Positions 9,134-17,827 of a stretch of 64,000 bases of DNA are shown here, piece by piece (within the stretch, counting starts at the first letter, position 1; each line of letters begins with the position of its first letter). The stretch lies in contig CAWAMS010000009.1 of the NCBI GenBank assembly GCA_963783245.1, positions 9,556 to 73,555 on the forward strand, written 5' to 3'. This DNA comes from Bog-473 sp963783245. GTDB taxonomy: Bacteria > Actinomycetota > Acidimicrobiia > Acidimicrobiales > RAAP-2. A program made the position numbers and the translations under genes. The notes below the pieces were generated by a model. It worked only from the letters and a program-made list of their open reading frames with translations. It was not told the DNA's origin and did not search any database.

Positions 9134-10374
9134 CGCATGACGGCCCACTGCGCATGACCATGCAGACCGGTGACAGCGTCGGCGACCGCGTAACAGACGA
9201 CTCGTTCCGGGCCGAGGTGCGCCGGTGGTTGGCCGGCGTCGATCTGCGGCCCGATGTCCTGCCGATGCGGCCCAGTGGCTCGGGCGGTGTCGGCAACAAC
9301 GACGAGCACACATTCGTGACCCGGGCCCGGGCGTGGCAACGCGTGCTGCACCATGCGGGCTGGGCCGGCATCAGCTGGCCGGCCGCGTACGGAGGCCGGG
9401 GGGGCACACCTCTGCAGGAGTTGATCCTGCGCGAGGAGTTGGAGGACGTCGGCGCCACGCCGAGTCCCATTTTTCACGTGGGGACGGCGGTGGTGGGCCC
9501 GACGATGATCACCCACGGCACGGGGGCGCAGCGCGCTGCATTCCTGCCGAAGATTCTTACGGGTGAAGAGATCTGGTGCCTCCTTCTCAGCGAGCCCGAT
9601 GCCGGATCCGACCTGGCGTCGGTACGGACCAGGGCCGAGTGGCGCGAGGGGGAATGGGCACTGACGGGGCAGAAGGTCTGGACGTCCGGCGCGCAGTTCA
9701 GCCGCTGGGGGTTGGCGCTCGTGCGTACCGATCCGGGGTCGTCGCGGCATAAGGGATTGTCGTGCGTCGTGGTCGACATGCGGGCTTCCGGGGTCGACAT
9801 CCGCCCTCTGCGGCAGATGACCGGCGTCGCGGAGTTCAACGAGGTATTCCTGACCGACGTCCGGGTGGCCCCGCACCGCGTTGTCGGGGAGGTCGACCGC
9901 GGTTGGCGGACCCTCATGACGGCCTTGTCCAACGAGCGCACGCTGATGGGGATCGGAAAGTCATGGTTCCCTGAGAGCGAACTGCGGGAGATGACCCGGC
10001 GATTCGAGAGAGGACGCGACCCCACACGTCGCGCGCGGATGGCCGCGGTCATCAGCCAACTGGAGATCGAGCGGTTCTTCGATCTTCAGGCACAGACGGT
10101 ACTGGGCCGAGGGGATGATCCGTCTGCGACGAGTTCCCTGAAGAAGCTCCTCCTGGCCGGCTTCGTCCGCCAGGCCAGCGATCTCGGGCTCGAGATGGAA
10201 GGGCCGTTCGGGATGTTGTCCGGGGAGGGTGCGCCTGCGGGAGGCACATTGCAGGCCCGCTTTTTGGATGCCCCCCACCTGCGAATCGCCGGCGGCACCG
10301 ATGAGATCCAACGCAACATCGTGGCGGAGCGGATTCTCGGGCTCCCGCCGGAGCCCACAGGGGCCGGCACATGA
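9130..10374 (+). CDS. Acyl-CoA dehydrogenase
   Basis: A FAD-dependent acyl-CoA dehydrogenase of 414 residues. The N-terminal helical domain is followed by the mid-domain signature (LLSEPDAGSDLASVRTRA, then GQKVWTSGA). The C-terminal helical domain ends with the family pattern RIAGGTDEIQRNIVAERILGL. The start at GTG 9130 overlaps the ligase stop (GTGA). Together with the ligase it could introduce an alpha-beta double bond into the acyl-CoA. The exact substrate is unknown. Confidence 0.92.
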   Translation: MTHDGPLRMTMQTGDSVGDRVTDDSFRAEVRRWLAGVDLRPDVLPMRPSGSGGVGNNDEHTFVTRARAWQRVLHHAGWAGISWPAAYGGRGGTPLQELILREELEDVGATPSPIFHVGTAVVGPTMITHGTGAQRAAFLPKILTGEEIWCLLLSEPDAGSDLASVRTRAEWREGEWALTGQKVWTSGAQFSRWGLALVRTDPGSSRHKGLSCVVVDMRASGVDIRPLRQMTGVAEFNEVFLTDVRVAPHRVVGEVDRGWRTLMTALSNERTLMGIGKSWFPESELREMTRRFERGRDPTRRARMAAVISQLEIERFFDLQAQTVLGRGDDPSATSSLKKLLLAGFVRQASDLGLEMEGPFGMLSGEGAPAGGTLQARFLDAPHLRIAGGTDEIQRNIVAERILGLPPEPTGAGT

Positions 10375-10388
10375 GGTGACGGAACCGT

Positions 10389-11063
10389 CTATGAGCGTTG
10401 TGCCTGCTCGGCCTGCTCCCCGCGCTCGGCCCGCATGACGCGTAGGCGGTGAATGAACAGCACGACCACGGCAAGAACGGCAATCGCGGCGAGGACATAG
10501 CCGACATAGCTGAACTTCTTCTGCACGCTGTCGTAGGTGCTCCCGAGTGAGTAACCGAGCAGCGACAAAGCGGTGCACCAGATTGCGCAACCGATCACGG
10601 TGAACAGCATGAACTTGGCGATGGCCATCTCGGCGAGGCCCGCGGCGAACGAAACGAACGATCGCAGTAGGGGGATGAACCGGCCGAACAAGACAAGGGG
10701 GTCCCCGTGGCGGTTGAACCAGGCCTCAGCCCGGTCGAGGTCCTTGTGGGTAAGCAGAAGGTACTTGCCCCACTTGTCCACGGCCACCCGGCCGCCCTTC
10801 AGGCCGATGAGGTAGCCGACGGTCGACCCCATCACCTCGCCGAGCACCGCCAACAGGATGACGAGCAAGAGCGACAGGTGGAAGAATTCGGACGATGGCT
10901 GCCCGTTGCTCATCAACTTGTGGACCTCGCCGCTGGCCAGGGCGCCGCCGCCGATGATGGCGACTTCCGACCCAACCGGGATCCCCATCGACGAGATGAA
11001 GCTGAGGATGAAGACGGCGAAGTAGCTGTAGTGCAGTAGGAAGTTGTTCAAGGTCGAGGACAT
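10389..11063 (-). CDS. DedA/VTT-domain membrane protein
   Basis: An integral membrane protein of the DedA (SNARE-associated, VTT domain) family, which is linked to phospholipid translocation and membrane homeostasis. It is about 224 residues with several membrane segments. The family motif FGRFIPLLRSFVSFAAGLAEM is present with the conserved arginines, as is the upstream GxxxGYxxG-like segment (GEVMGSTVGYLIGLKGG). I place the start at ATG 11063; an upstream TTG at 11072 is possible. It is convergent with the acyl-CoA dehydrogenase and divergent from the ArsR gene. Confidence 0.9.
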   Translation of the reverse strand: MSSTLNNFLLHYSYFAVFILSFISSMGIPVGSEVAIIGGGALASGEVHKLMSNGQPSSEFFHLSLLLVILLAVLGEVMGSTVGYLIGLKGGRVAVDKWGKYLLLTHKDLDRAEAWFNRHGDPLVLFGRFIPLLRSFVSFAAGLAEMAIAKFMLFTVIGCAIWCTALSLLGYSLGSTYDSVQKKFSYVGYVLAAIAVLAVVVLFIHRLRVMRAERGEQAEQAQRS

Positions 11064-11146
11064 GGATTCCAATAATCAGGCACCGCACATTCTCGCGTGT
11101 CCCGCTCCCTGGACGAATCCACCTCAAGGATGACTTCGGAGAATCC

Positions 11147-11201
11147 TCAACCAATCAGTTGATGGTCGGGTATTCTCCTGATATATTCAACCATATGGTT
11201 G
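11147..11201. promoter_or_regulatory. Paired palindromes at the ArsR promoter
   Basis: Two related sites: TCAACCAATCAGTTGA at 11147-11162 and a perfect CAACCATATGGTTG at 11188-11201. The second contains the ArsR ATG (11195), so a bound regulator would cover the start codon. Autoregulation is inferred. Confidence 0.5.
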
Positions 11202-11542
11202 AGGACTCCCGAGAGCTCGATGCTGTCTTTCATGCCCTGGCCAACGGGGCGCGCCGGCACATGCTGGGCCGGTTGGCCGAGCGCCCGCTGACGGTGGGAG
11301 AGCTGGCTGAGCCGCTGACGATGTCCCTGGCCGCTGCGTCGAAGCACATCAAAGTGCTGGAGCGGGTCGGCCTGGTCGAGCAGGCGGTCGCCGGGCGCCA
11401 CCACCTGTGCCGGCTGGTTGCCCTACCCCTCGCACCGGCCGCCGATTGGCTGCGCTTCTACGAGCGCCACTGGGAGCGCCGGCTCGACGCCCTCGAGGAC
11501 ATATTCCGTAACGATCCGCTTCTCGACAAGGAGGGCCCATGA
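11195..11542 (+). CDS. ArsR-family winged-helix regulator
   Basis: A small ArsR-type winged-helix protein of about 115 residues. The recognition region is TVGELAEPLTMSLAAASKHIKVLERVGLV. No metal-binding ELCVCDL-type cysteines are present, which fits the subgroup paired with SRPBCC proteins rather than metal sensors. I chose ATG 11195 over TTG 11159 because it gives a normal N-terminus. Its stop overlaps the ATG of the SRPBCC gene. Probably autoregulated through the palindrome covering its own start codon. Confidence 0.88.
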   Translation: MVEDSRELDAVFHALANGARRHMLGRLAERPLTVGELAEPLTMSLAAASKHIKVLERVGLVEQAVAGRHHLCRLVALPLAPAADWLRFYERHWERRLDALEDIFRNDPLLDKEGP

Positions 11543-12009
11543 CCACCACCGTTCCCGCTGTCCGCCTGCAGCGCGTGATCCCTGCTCCTCGACACCAGGT
11601 GTATCGGGCCTGGCTCGAACCCGACGTCTTGCGACGGTGGCTCGCACCGGGTGACCTGGACGTGACGCGCATCGAGGTCGACGAGCGCGTCGGCGGGACG
11701 TTCCGGGTCTGGCAGGGGACCAGGGACGGCGACGTCGGTGGTTTCGAGTGCGAAATCCTCGAGCTCGAACCCGACGCTCTCCTGGTGTTCCGTTGGGGAT
11801 TCGTCGGTCCGGAACGGGCCGACGGTCCCATGTTCGACTCGGTGCTCTCGGTCACTCTCGCCGACGACCGCCAGGGCGGCACGCTCCTGACCCTTGTGCA
11901 CGAACAGCTCGACGCTCTCCACGGCGCCATGCCCCAGGTGTCCGAGAACGTCGCAGCCGGGTGGGAGATGGTGCTCGACAAACTGCAAAAGGATGTTCGG
12001 GACGTGTGA
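11539..12009 (+). CDS. SRPBCC/AHSA1-domain protein
   Basis: A 156-residue START-like (SRPBCC, activator of Hsp90 ATPase homologue 1-like) protein. The family landmarks are visible: RVIPAPRHQVYRAWLEPDVLRRW at the N-terminus, a central GGTF, and a terminal helix GWEMVLDKLQ. These proteins bind hydrophobic ligands in a helix-grip fold. Pairing with an ArsR repressor through an ATGA overlap is very common in actinobacteria, but the ligand is usually unknown. It is convergent with the SCO6880 gene, with 22 bp between stops. Confidence 0.88.
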   Translation: MTTTVPAVRLQRVIPAPRHQVYRAWLEPDVLRRWLAPGDLDVTRIEVDERVGGTFRVWQGTRDGDVGGFECEILELEPDALLVFRWGFVGPERADGPMFDSVLSVTLADDRQGGTLLTLVHEQLDALHGAMPQVSENVAAGWEMVLDKLQKDVRDV

Positions 12010-12031
12010 CGGCGCGGCCTCGGACCACTGG

Positions 12032-13486
12032 TCACCGTCCGGCGAGGCCCCGGGCCAACGGCAATGTGCACGTGTAGGCGCCCGCTTGGTCGCCGTAGAG
12101 GCGGCGAATGACCAGGCGGGCCTGGCTCGCCGCGTGTTGGACGACATCACAGGCGGCAACCAGTTCGGCCTCGGAAGCGGCGGAGACGGTGATGAAGCCC
12201 GAATAGCGGAACGACGCGTGCCCGTCGGCCAGTTCGCTTTCGCGGCGGGCCAGTACCTCTGACTCACGCGAGTGCCGGGCCGTCGACATGAAGCCGCTTC
12301 GTCGGCGTAGCTCGGCGTCGGCCAAATCGGCCGTGCGCGAGGCCTCCACCTTGCGCACAGCCTTCTCGGGACCGAGAGGCTCCATCACCACCGACAAGGC
12401 GGCGCGGGCCGAACCGAGCAGCAACGGCGCCAGAAAATCGCTCCGCACCTCGGTCCTCGGCCATTCCGCCACCCAGTACGTGACGTGCAGCAAGCCGTCG
12501 ATGCGGACCTGGGCCCACTCCTCCTCCATGGCCATGGGCCACGGATCGCTCGAGACCTCGGCGTCGTCGGTACTCCTGGGAAAGGGCTCGTAGGTGCGCA
12601 TGAGGCGTGCGATGAAATCGTCCACACCGAGCACTCCCTCGACCACGACGTCGGCATCCGCCAGCAGGCGGGTCAATGAAGCCAACTCGCGCTGCAGGAC
12701 TGCGGCGCCGGCCTCCACCGACTTGGTCAATCGCACCTGCACGGCGAGGATCACGTCATGGGTGCAGGCATCAGCGTCGATGTCGGTCAGCAACGATTCG
12801 TACGACGCCGCACAGGCCGAGCTCGGATCGACTTTCTGGTTGGCGGACACGAAGTTGCGCACCCCGAAGCCCTGATCGGGAAACGAGGCCGCCAACCACT
12901 GCACGCGTCGAACGTGTGACCCCTCCCGGGCCAGCGTGGCCAGCACCGACGACCACCCGGCCACCCGGCGGTCCTGTTCGTCCGGTCCGAGCAATGCGAA
13001 TCCCTGGCCGCGCACGGAAAGAGCGGCCGTGAGGGTCCGGCCCCGCTGGTCGTGCACGGCACCAATGGAGCGCGTCCCGATACTCAGCAGGCGGAGCCCC
13101 GCCAGTGCCTCCATCGCCCTCCTGCCCCGGTAGCCCGCGCGGCGCCCGCCCCAACGCACCACCACCGGGAGCCACTGGTCGCCGGTTCGCCCACTGACGG
13201 GCCATGTGGCCACGGCGCCGCACGCCACCAGAAGAAGCACGCTCACCGCAATTCCGGCGGGATTCGGCTCCGCCCGCAGGATGAGCACACCGAAGATCAG
13301 CCCCACCGCCACCGTGAGAATCTGTCCGGCCCGCCAACCGGCCAGTGCCCCACCTCGTTCACGAGGTCCGAAGCGGTACCGCGCACCGTCGCCGCTCACG
13401 ACGACGACCCCGTGTCGTCGGCGACGCGGTTTCTCACGCAGCGGCCCCAATCCCCACACTTTCGGCCCATAGGTGTCGTTCGTCAT
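12032..13486 (-). CDS. SCO6880-family (PrgI-type) type IV secretion protein
   Basis: A 484-residue protein of the SCO6880 family found in actinobacterial conjugation loci. The N-terminal KVWGLGPLREKPRRRRHGVV stretch is followed by two adjacent membrane segments at about residues 45-90 (VAVGLIFGVLIL; SVLLLVACGAVATW), then a long soluble domain ending LPLARGL. ATG 13486 overlaps the stop of the VirB6-like gene (ATGA), so I prefer it to ATG 13522. By family it bridges the inner-membrane platform and VirB4. The VirB4-like gene that normally follows is displaced to 6047. Confidence 0.87.
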   Translation of the reverse strand: MTNDTYGPKVWGLGPLREKPRRRRHGVVVVSGDGARYRFGPRERGGALAGWRAGQILTVAVGLIFGVLILRAEPNPAGIAVSVLLLVACGAVATWPVSGRTGDQWLPVVVRWGGRRAGYRGRRAMEALAGLRLLSIGTRSIGAVHDQRGRTLTAALSVRGQGFALLGPDEQDRRVAGWSSVLATLAREGSHVRRVQWLAASFPDQGFGVRNFVSANQKVDPSSACAASYESLLTDIDADACTHDVILAVQVRLTKSVEAGAAVLQRELASLTRLLADADVVVEGVLGVDDFIARLMRTYEPFPRSTDDAEVSSDPWPMAMEEEWAQVRIDGLLHVTYWVAEWPRTEVRSDFLAPLLLGSARAALSVVMEPLGPEKAVRKVEASRTADLADAELRRRSGFMSTARHSRESEVLARRESELADGHASFRYSGFITVSAASEAELVAACDVVQHAASQARLVIRRLYGDQAGAYTCTLPLARGLAGR

Positions 13487-14934
13487 AGCCCAACGCCGGT
13501 CGTACGGGCCCGGGCGCCCCATGAGCTTTGCGTCGGGTGGAAATCCGTCGAGGAGGTTCTCGCCGCTGCCGGGTCGCCGACCGCGGAATCACCAACCCCG
13601 GACTCACCGCCTGCGGCCGCGGCCCGGTGGGCGGCTCGCGTCTCGGCGGGCGACGGAAGGAGTGGGATCGGCCCCTTCGGCTTCGGCGGAGCGCTCATGC
13701 GGGCCATGGCCCTTTCGCCCGAGCCCGGCGTCCCCTTCGCCATGGGAACAAGTCCGCCGTAGGGCAACGATTCATCCCGTCCGTTACCCCCCTCAGCTCC
13801 GGTCTCGCTCACTCCGGCCATACCCGATCCTCCCGTCCGTTTGTGGCCACCTGTTCCGGGTTGGCCGGCCTGCGCCATCAACTTGGCGGCCCCACTCGCC
13901 TGCAGTCCTCTCCTCAGGGCGTAACTCCCCGCCTTCATCGGGAGTTGGGTGAGCCCGGCCGTGGCACGTTGGCGCACTCCGTCGAGATGACCCACTGCAC
14001 CCGCTTCGACCAGCGGGATGAGCCGGAGGATGGAGAAGGGCACGAACGTCGCGAGCACGAGCAGGGCGCCGCCCGCCAACACCGAAGCGAAACCTGCGCC
14101 GGCATCGCCCGTGCCCGATGTCCCCGATCCCACCGCGCTGGCGGCCAGGCTCAGGGTCGCCACGATCACGAACTTCGAGAGGATGAGCGCCGTCAAGGTC
14201 TCGACCAGGCGGCGGCACCAGTGCGCCACCGTGGGCCAGACCAACGTGGCCATGGCCAAGGGAAGGAAGAGGACGGCCACGTACACCGCAGCGGCGCGCA
14301 CCAGGAGCTCGAGCCAGAGCACGAAGGACGCCGCCGCCACCAGGAGGCCGACCAGCAGGAGGACGAAGGTCGCCATGCCCGGGTCTGCCACGGCGACGAT
14401 CAACCCCTTGGACATTCCGGTCAGCAACGCCTGCACGTCAGAACCCGATCCTCCGGCTACTTCGGTACAGAGGGCGTCGGTCGCCGAAAGACAGAGGATC
14501 ACGATCTGCACGGCCACCACGCCGAGGAGCAGCGCCAGCGGCAGCTGCACGAAGAACGACCGGACGAGCTGACCTGCGTTCTGCCGGTAGACCGCTTGCA
14601 GGGTCGACACCAACAGCAGGGGCAGCACCACGATGCCGGCGAGGGCGGTCATGACCTCGTAGTGCTTCATGAACCAGTCCGCGCCGAGATCGATGGACGT
14701 CGTGCTCACGAGCACGTTGCCGATTTGGGAGAGCAGCCATTCGGCCCCACTCGCCACCCACTGGCTGAGTCCGTTGAACACGGCGTCGATGCCGGCCGCC
14801 GCCACCGACCCACCGATGCTTCCCGCCGCGCTTGCGGCGTAACACAGGGGATCGACGGCCTGGAGCCCGGTGCAGCCTCCGGCGCGCACCGCGTCCGCGG
14901 CCATGGGGGCCATGACGATGGAGAGAGCAAACAT
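13483..14934 (-). CDS. VirB6/TrbL-like conjugation membrane protein
   Basis: A polytopic membrane protein of 483 residues with five to six hydrophobic segments (LAGIVVLPLLLVSTL; LALLLGVVAVQIVIL; FVLLLVGLLVAAASFVLWLEL; AVYVAVLFLPLAMATLVW). A Gly/Ser/Pro-rich, probably cytoplasmic tail of about 130 residues follows. This is the architecture of VirB6/TrbL channel proteins in actinobacterial type IV systems. It sits between the pilin-like gene and the SCO6880 gene, and its stop overlaps the next start. Low sequence conservation means the family call rests on topology and context. Confidence 0.8.
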   Translation of the reverse strand: MFALSIVMAPMAADAVRAGGCTGLQAVDPLCYAASAAGSIGGSVAAAGIDAVFNGLSQWVASGAEWLLSQIGNVLVSTTSIDLGADWFMKHYEVMTALAGIVVLPLLLVSTLQAVYRQNAGQLVRSFFVQLPLALLLGVVAVQIVILCLSATDALCTEVAGGSGSDVQALLTGMSKGLIVAVADPGMATFVLLLVGLLVAAASFVLWLELLVRAAAVYVAVLFLPLAMATLVWPTVAHWCRRLVETLTALILSKFVIVATLSLAASAVGSGTSGTGDAGAGFASVLAGGALLVLATFVPFSILRLIPLVEAGAVGHLDGVRQRATAGLTQLPMKAGSYALRRGLQASGAAKLMAQAGQPGTGGHKRTGGSGMAGVSETGAEGGNGRDESLPYGGLVPMAKGTPGSGERAMARMSAPPKPKGPIPLLPSPAETRAAHRAAAAGGESGVGDSAVGDPAAARTSSTDFHPTQSSWGARARTTGVGL

Positions 14935-14955
14935 GATGATCGGCCGACCCCTTTC

Positions 14956-15261
14956 TCAGTGGAGGGTGTTTCCCTGGCCCCAGAAGAAGTTGACGATCTG
15001 CGGTGCCGCACCGATCAGCAGGGCGGCCAGGCCCGAGACGAGAACGGCCCGGCGGCCGACCATCGACTGCTGGAAGTTCTGTGAGTGCACCCCCAGGGCC
15101 CATGCACCGGCGCCGATGACCAGCCCCACGAGGGCTGCGATGAGCGCCCAGGCCCCCAAGCCGTTGACGAGGGCCTGGAGCGTCCCACCGCCCGGCAGCG
15201 AGTCCAGTGAGGGATTCAGCGTCACTCCGGTCGAGGCGCCGGCTAGATACGCCAGGATCAT
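14956..15261 (-). CDS. VirB2/TrbC-like pilin-like membrane protein
   Basis: A 101-residue protein with a short N-terminal hydrophobic stretch and two strong membrane helices (LGAWALIAALVGLVIGAGAW; AVLVSGLAALLIGAAPQIV). This size and topology match the VirB2/TrbC-type small subunit that heads actinobacterial type IV secretion operons. It is 21 bp upstream of the VirB6-like gene. No relaxase, VirB8 or lytic transglycosylase gene is seen beside it. Function is inferred from position and topology. Confidence 0.72.
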   Translation of the reverse strand: MILAYLAGASTGVTLNPSLDSLPGGGTLQALVNGLGAWALIAALVGLVIGAGAWALGVHSQNFQQSMVGRRAVLVSGLAALLIGAAPQIVNFFWGQGNTLH

Positions 15262-15424
15262 CTGTCACCCTCCATCAGGCTCTCCGTCTTCCGGCGTCTC
15301 CGGTTGATCGAGTTACTGCATAATGAATGGTTTCAGGTGCTTTGAATGTTTCTCATAATCCTGACGAGCGGAACAATGGAGCCCGTGTCCCCATACCCCT
15401 CCCGGGGCTGTCATATTGGGGGCC

Positions 15425-16933
15425 GTGATCGGCGGCGAGGAGTTGATTGCACTGAGCACGGCCAGTGCCATCTATGTCGTGGTCGGCACCGTCATCCTTT
15501 TCGTCGTGGCCATAGTCGTGGCGACCTCGTTGGGAAGGCGCTGGGGGCGCAGGGGGATCTCGCAACGGCTGACCTCACTCGGTTCGAGGTTGGGCCTCGA
15601 TCCGCCTGAGGACGAGTCGAACATCGAGACGGCGTTGGCCTATCTGGAGCAGGTCACCGGTGGGGCGGCGCAGTCGGTGGCCGAGTCGAGCTCGGACGCC
15701 ATCCGCCTCAGGCGCTCGCTCGATACGTTGACGCAGGGCGTCGTGCTGTGCGACGAGAATGGCAACGTGATTTACCGCAACGGGCGCGCCAACGCACTCA
15801 TGGTGAGCCGGCACGGCGACGCGCTGGCGGCACAGGCGGTGACCGAGCTCCTCGAGGGCGCGTGGCACGAAGGCACGGCGGAGCGCACGCTCGACCTGTA
15901 CGGGCCGCCGCGCCGGACGTTGCAGGTGCGGGCCCGGCAGATCGACGACGGCCGACGCCCGCTCGGAGTAATCGCATTGATAGAGGACATCTCCGAACGA
16001 CGCCGGCTCGAAGAGATCCGTCGCGATTTCGTCGCCAACGTGAGCCATGAGTTGAAAACACCGATCGGCGCACTCGGGCTGCTGGCCGAGACGCTGGTGG
16101 CCGAGCCCGACGCCGAGGTGGCCCAGCGCCTGGCCGGTCGTATCCACAACGAGGCCTTCCGGGTCAGCCGCATCATCGACGACCTCCTCGACCTTTCGCG
16201 CATCGAGTCAGAAGAAGCACCCTCACGCGAACCGGTCCTGGTCAACCTCGTCATGGCGGACGCCATCGAACGGGTCCGCTCCACCGCCGATCAGCGCGGC
16301 ATCGAGATCGTCCTGCACGAGCCGTCTCCTCCGATCGCCGTTGTCGGCGAACGCCGCCAACTGGTCTCCGCCATGCATGCGCTCCTCGAGAACGCCATCA
16401 CGTACTCCTACGACGACTCCAAGGTGGTCGTGACAGGCACGGTGCGCCGGGGTTCCGCCACGACGGGTCAGACCGCCCTGATCCCACCCGAGTCGGTGGA
16501 AGCGGCCTTCACTCTCGAGACCTTCGGCGACGAGGGATCGACGCACGGGGACGCTCCGGGCGCCGACATGGCTTCGGCCGTCGTCGCTTCGAGCACCACC
16601 GCGCCCGTCCCGACCGAGGGCGAACAGGTGCTGGGCGGCATCGACAACGTGGCCGGCCGAAACGACGTGCGGTCCGAAGAGCGCGACTACGTGCGACTCT
16701 CCGTCCAGGACAGCGGCATCGGGATCCCGGCCCGCGACCTCGACCGGATCTTCGAGCGTTTCTACCGGGTCGACCACGGCCGCAGCCGCGACACCGGCGG
16801 CACCGGACTGGGGCTCTCCATCGTGCGCCACGTGGCCAACAACCATCAGGGCTGGGTCGACGTCGAGTCACGCGAGGGCGAGGGCTCCACCTTCAGCCTC
16901 GTCCTCCCCCTCCACACGGATCGTCTCGTATGA
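15425..16933 (+). CDS. senX3: SenX3-like sensor histidine kinase with an acidic insertion
   Basis: A sensor kinase of about 502 residues. One N-terminal membrane helix (residues about 13-37) is followed by a PAS domain (GVVLCDENGNVIYRNG). A HisKA domain has phospho-acceptor His about 208 in NVSHELKTP, and the HATPase has the N box (HALLENAITYSYDD) and G boxes (DSGIGIP; GGTGLGLSIV). Between N and G1 boxes lies an ~80-residue Ser/Thr/Ala/Glu-rich insertion not usual for SenX3. In mycobacteria SenX3 senses phosphate status. GTG 15425 was chosen; TTG 15416 is possible. It overlaps the response regulator by ATGA. Confidence 0.88.
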   Translation: MIGGEELIALSTASAIYVVVGTVILFVVAIVVATSLGRRWGRRGISQRLTSLGSRLGLDPPEDESNIETALAYLEQVTGGAAQSVAESSSDAIRLRRSLDTLTQGVVLCDENGNVIYRNGRANALMVSRHGDALAAQAVTELLEGAWHEGTAERTLDLYGPPRRTLQVRARQIDDGRRPLGVIALIEDISERRRLEEIRRDFVANVSHELKTPIGALGLLAETLVAEPDAEVAQRLAGRIHNEAFRVSRIIDDLLDLSRIESEEAPSREPVLVNLVMADAIERVRSTADQRGIEIVLHEPSPPIAVVGERRQLVSAMHALLENAITYSYDDSKVVVTGTVRRGSATTGQTALIPPESVEAAFTLETFGDEGSTHGDAPGADMASAVVASSTTAPVPTEGEQVLGGIDNVAGRNDVRSEERDYVRLSVQDSGIGIPARDLDRIFERFYRVDHGRSRDTGGTGLGLSIVRHVANNHQGWVDVESREGEGSTFSLVLPLHTDRLV

Positions 16934-17751
16934 GCAAACAGGAAACGGGCAAGCGGGGTATGAGCAAAGCGGGCACCAAAGCTGGGCTGAACAAACCGAA
17001 CCAGTCGTCGGCGCGCACGGGTGGCGACGGTCCCATCCGGGTGCTGCTGGCCGAGGACGAGGAGTCCTTCATCGACGCCTTGGTGATCGGGCTCACCAAC
17101 GAGGGATTCCGGGTCATCGTGGCGCGCGACGGTGCGGAGGCCCTCCGCCTCTACGACGAGACCGATCCCGACATCCTCTTGTTGGACCTGATGCTGCCCA
17201 AAATGTCCGGCGTCGACGTGTGCCGGGCCATACGGACACGCTCACGCGTGCCGATCATCATGGTGACCGCAAAGGGGACCGAGATCGATACCGTCGTGGC
17301 CCTCGAGATGGGCGCGGACGACTACGTCACCAAGCCCTACCGGCTACGCGAGCTGGTGGCGCGCATGCGCGCCGTCCTCCGCCGTGCGCCCGGCGGTCCC
17401 GATGCGGTCGAACAGAGCGGCGCCGTCGACCTCGACGGCGAAGGCGTCTGGGAGGCGAGCGGGATCAAAATGGACTTCGACCAGCGCCGCGCCTTCGTGC
17501 GCGGTGAAGAGGTCCACCTGCGGCGCAAGGAGTTCGAGCTCCTGCGTCTCCTCGTCGAGAACTCGGGTCGGGTCCTCACCCGCGACGTCCTCATCGACCG
17601 GGTGTGGGGTACCGATTATATCGGCGACACCAAGACGCTCGATGTGCACATCAAGCGGTTGCGGTCGCGGATCGAGGCCGATCCCTCCGTACCTGTCCTC
17701 ATCACCACGGTGCGTGGTGTGGGCTACCGCTTCGCCTCCCTCACCTCCTGA
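16930..17751 (+). CDS. regX3: RegX3-like OmpR-family response regulator
   Basis: A 273-residue response regulator. A receiver domain (acidic AEDEE, phospho-Asp about 86 in LLLDLMLPK, Thr in VTAKG, Lys in VTKPY) joins a winged-helix DNA-binding domain (LRRKEFELLRLLVENSGRVLTR; TLDVHIKRLRSRIE). An N-terminal extension of about 34 polar residues rich in Lys and Gly precedes the receiver; an internal ATG at residue 11 could be the true start. It is translationally coupled to the kinase. The paired system suggests phosphate-responsive control, by analogy with mycobacterial SenX3-RegX3. Confidence 0.92.
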   Translation: MSKQETGKRGMSKAGTKAGLNKPNQSSARTGGDGPIRVLLAEDEESFIDALVIGLTNEGFRVIVARDGAEALRLYDETDPDILLLDLMLPKMSGVDVCRAIRTRSRVPIIMVTAKGTEIDTVVALEMGADDYVTKPYRLRELVARMRAVLRRAPGGPDAVEQSGAVDLDGEGVWEASGIKMDFDQRRAFVRGEEVHLRRKEFELLRLLVENSGRVLTRDVLIDRVWGTDYIGDTKTLDVHIKRLRSRIEADPSVPVLITTVRGVGYRFASLTS

Positions 17752-17827
17752 GGCCTTTCAAAAGACCACTTCGGCGGGGGTGACCTGCCTACACTGGGGT
17801 CACGCATTGGAGGATGGAGGGCCCCGG

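Noticed and set aside
3225..15261. Complete integrative conjugative element
   Set aside because: No relaxase, integrase, origin of transfer or attachment repeats could be found, so only a partial secretion set is claimed.
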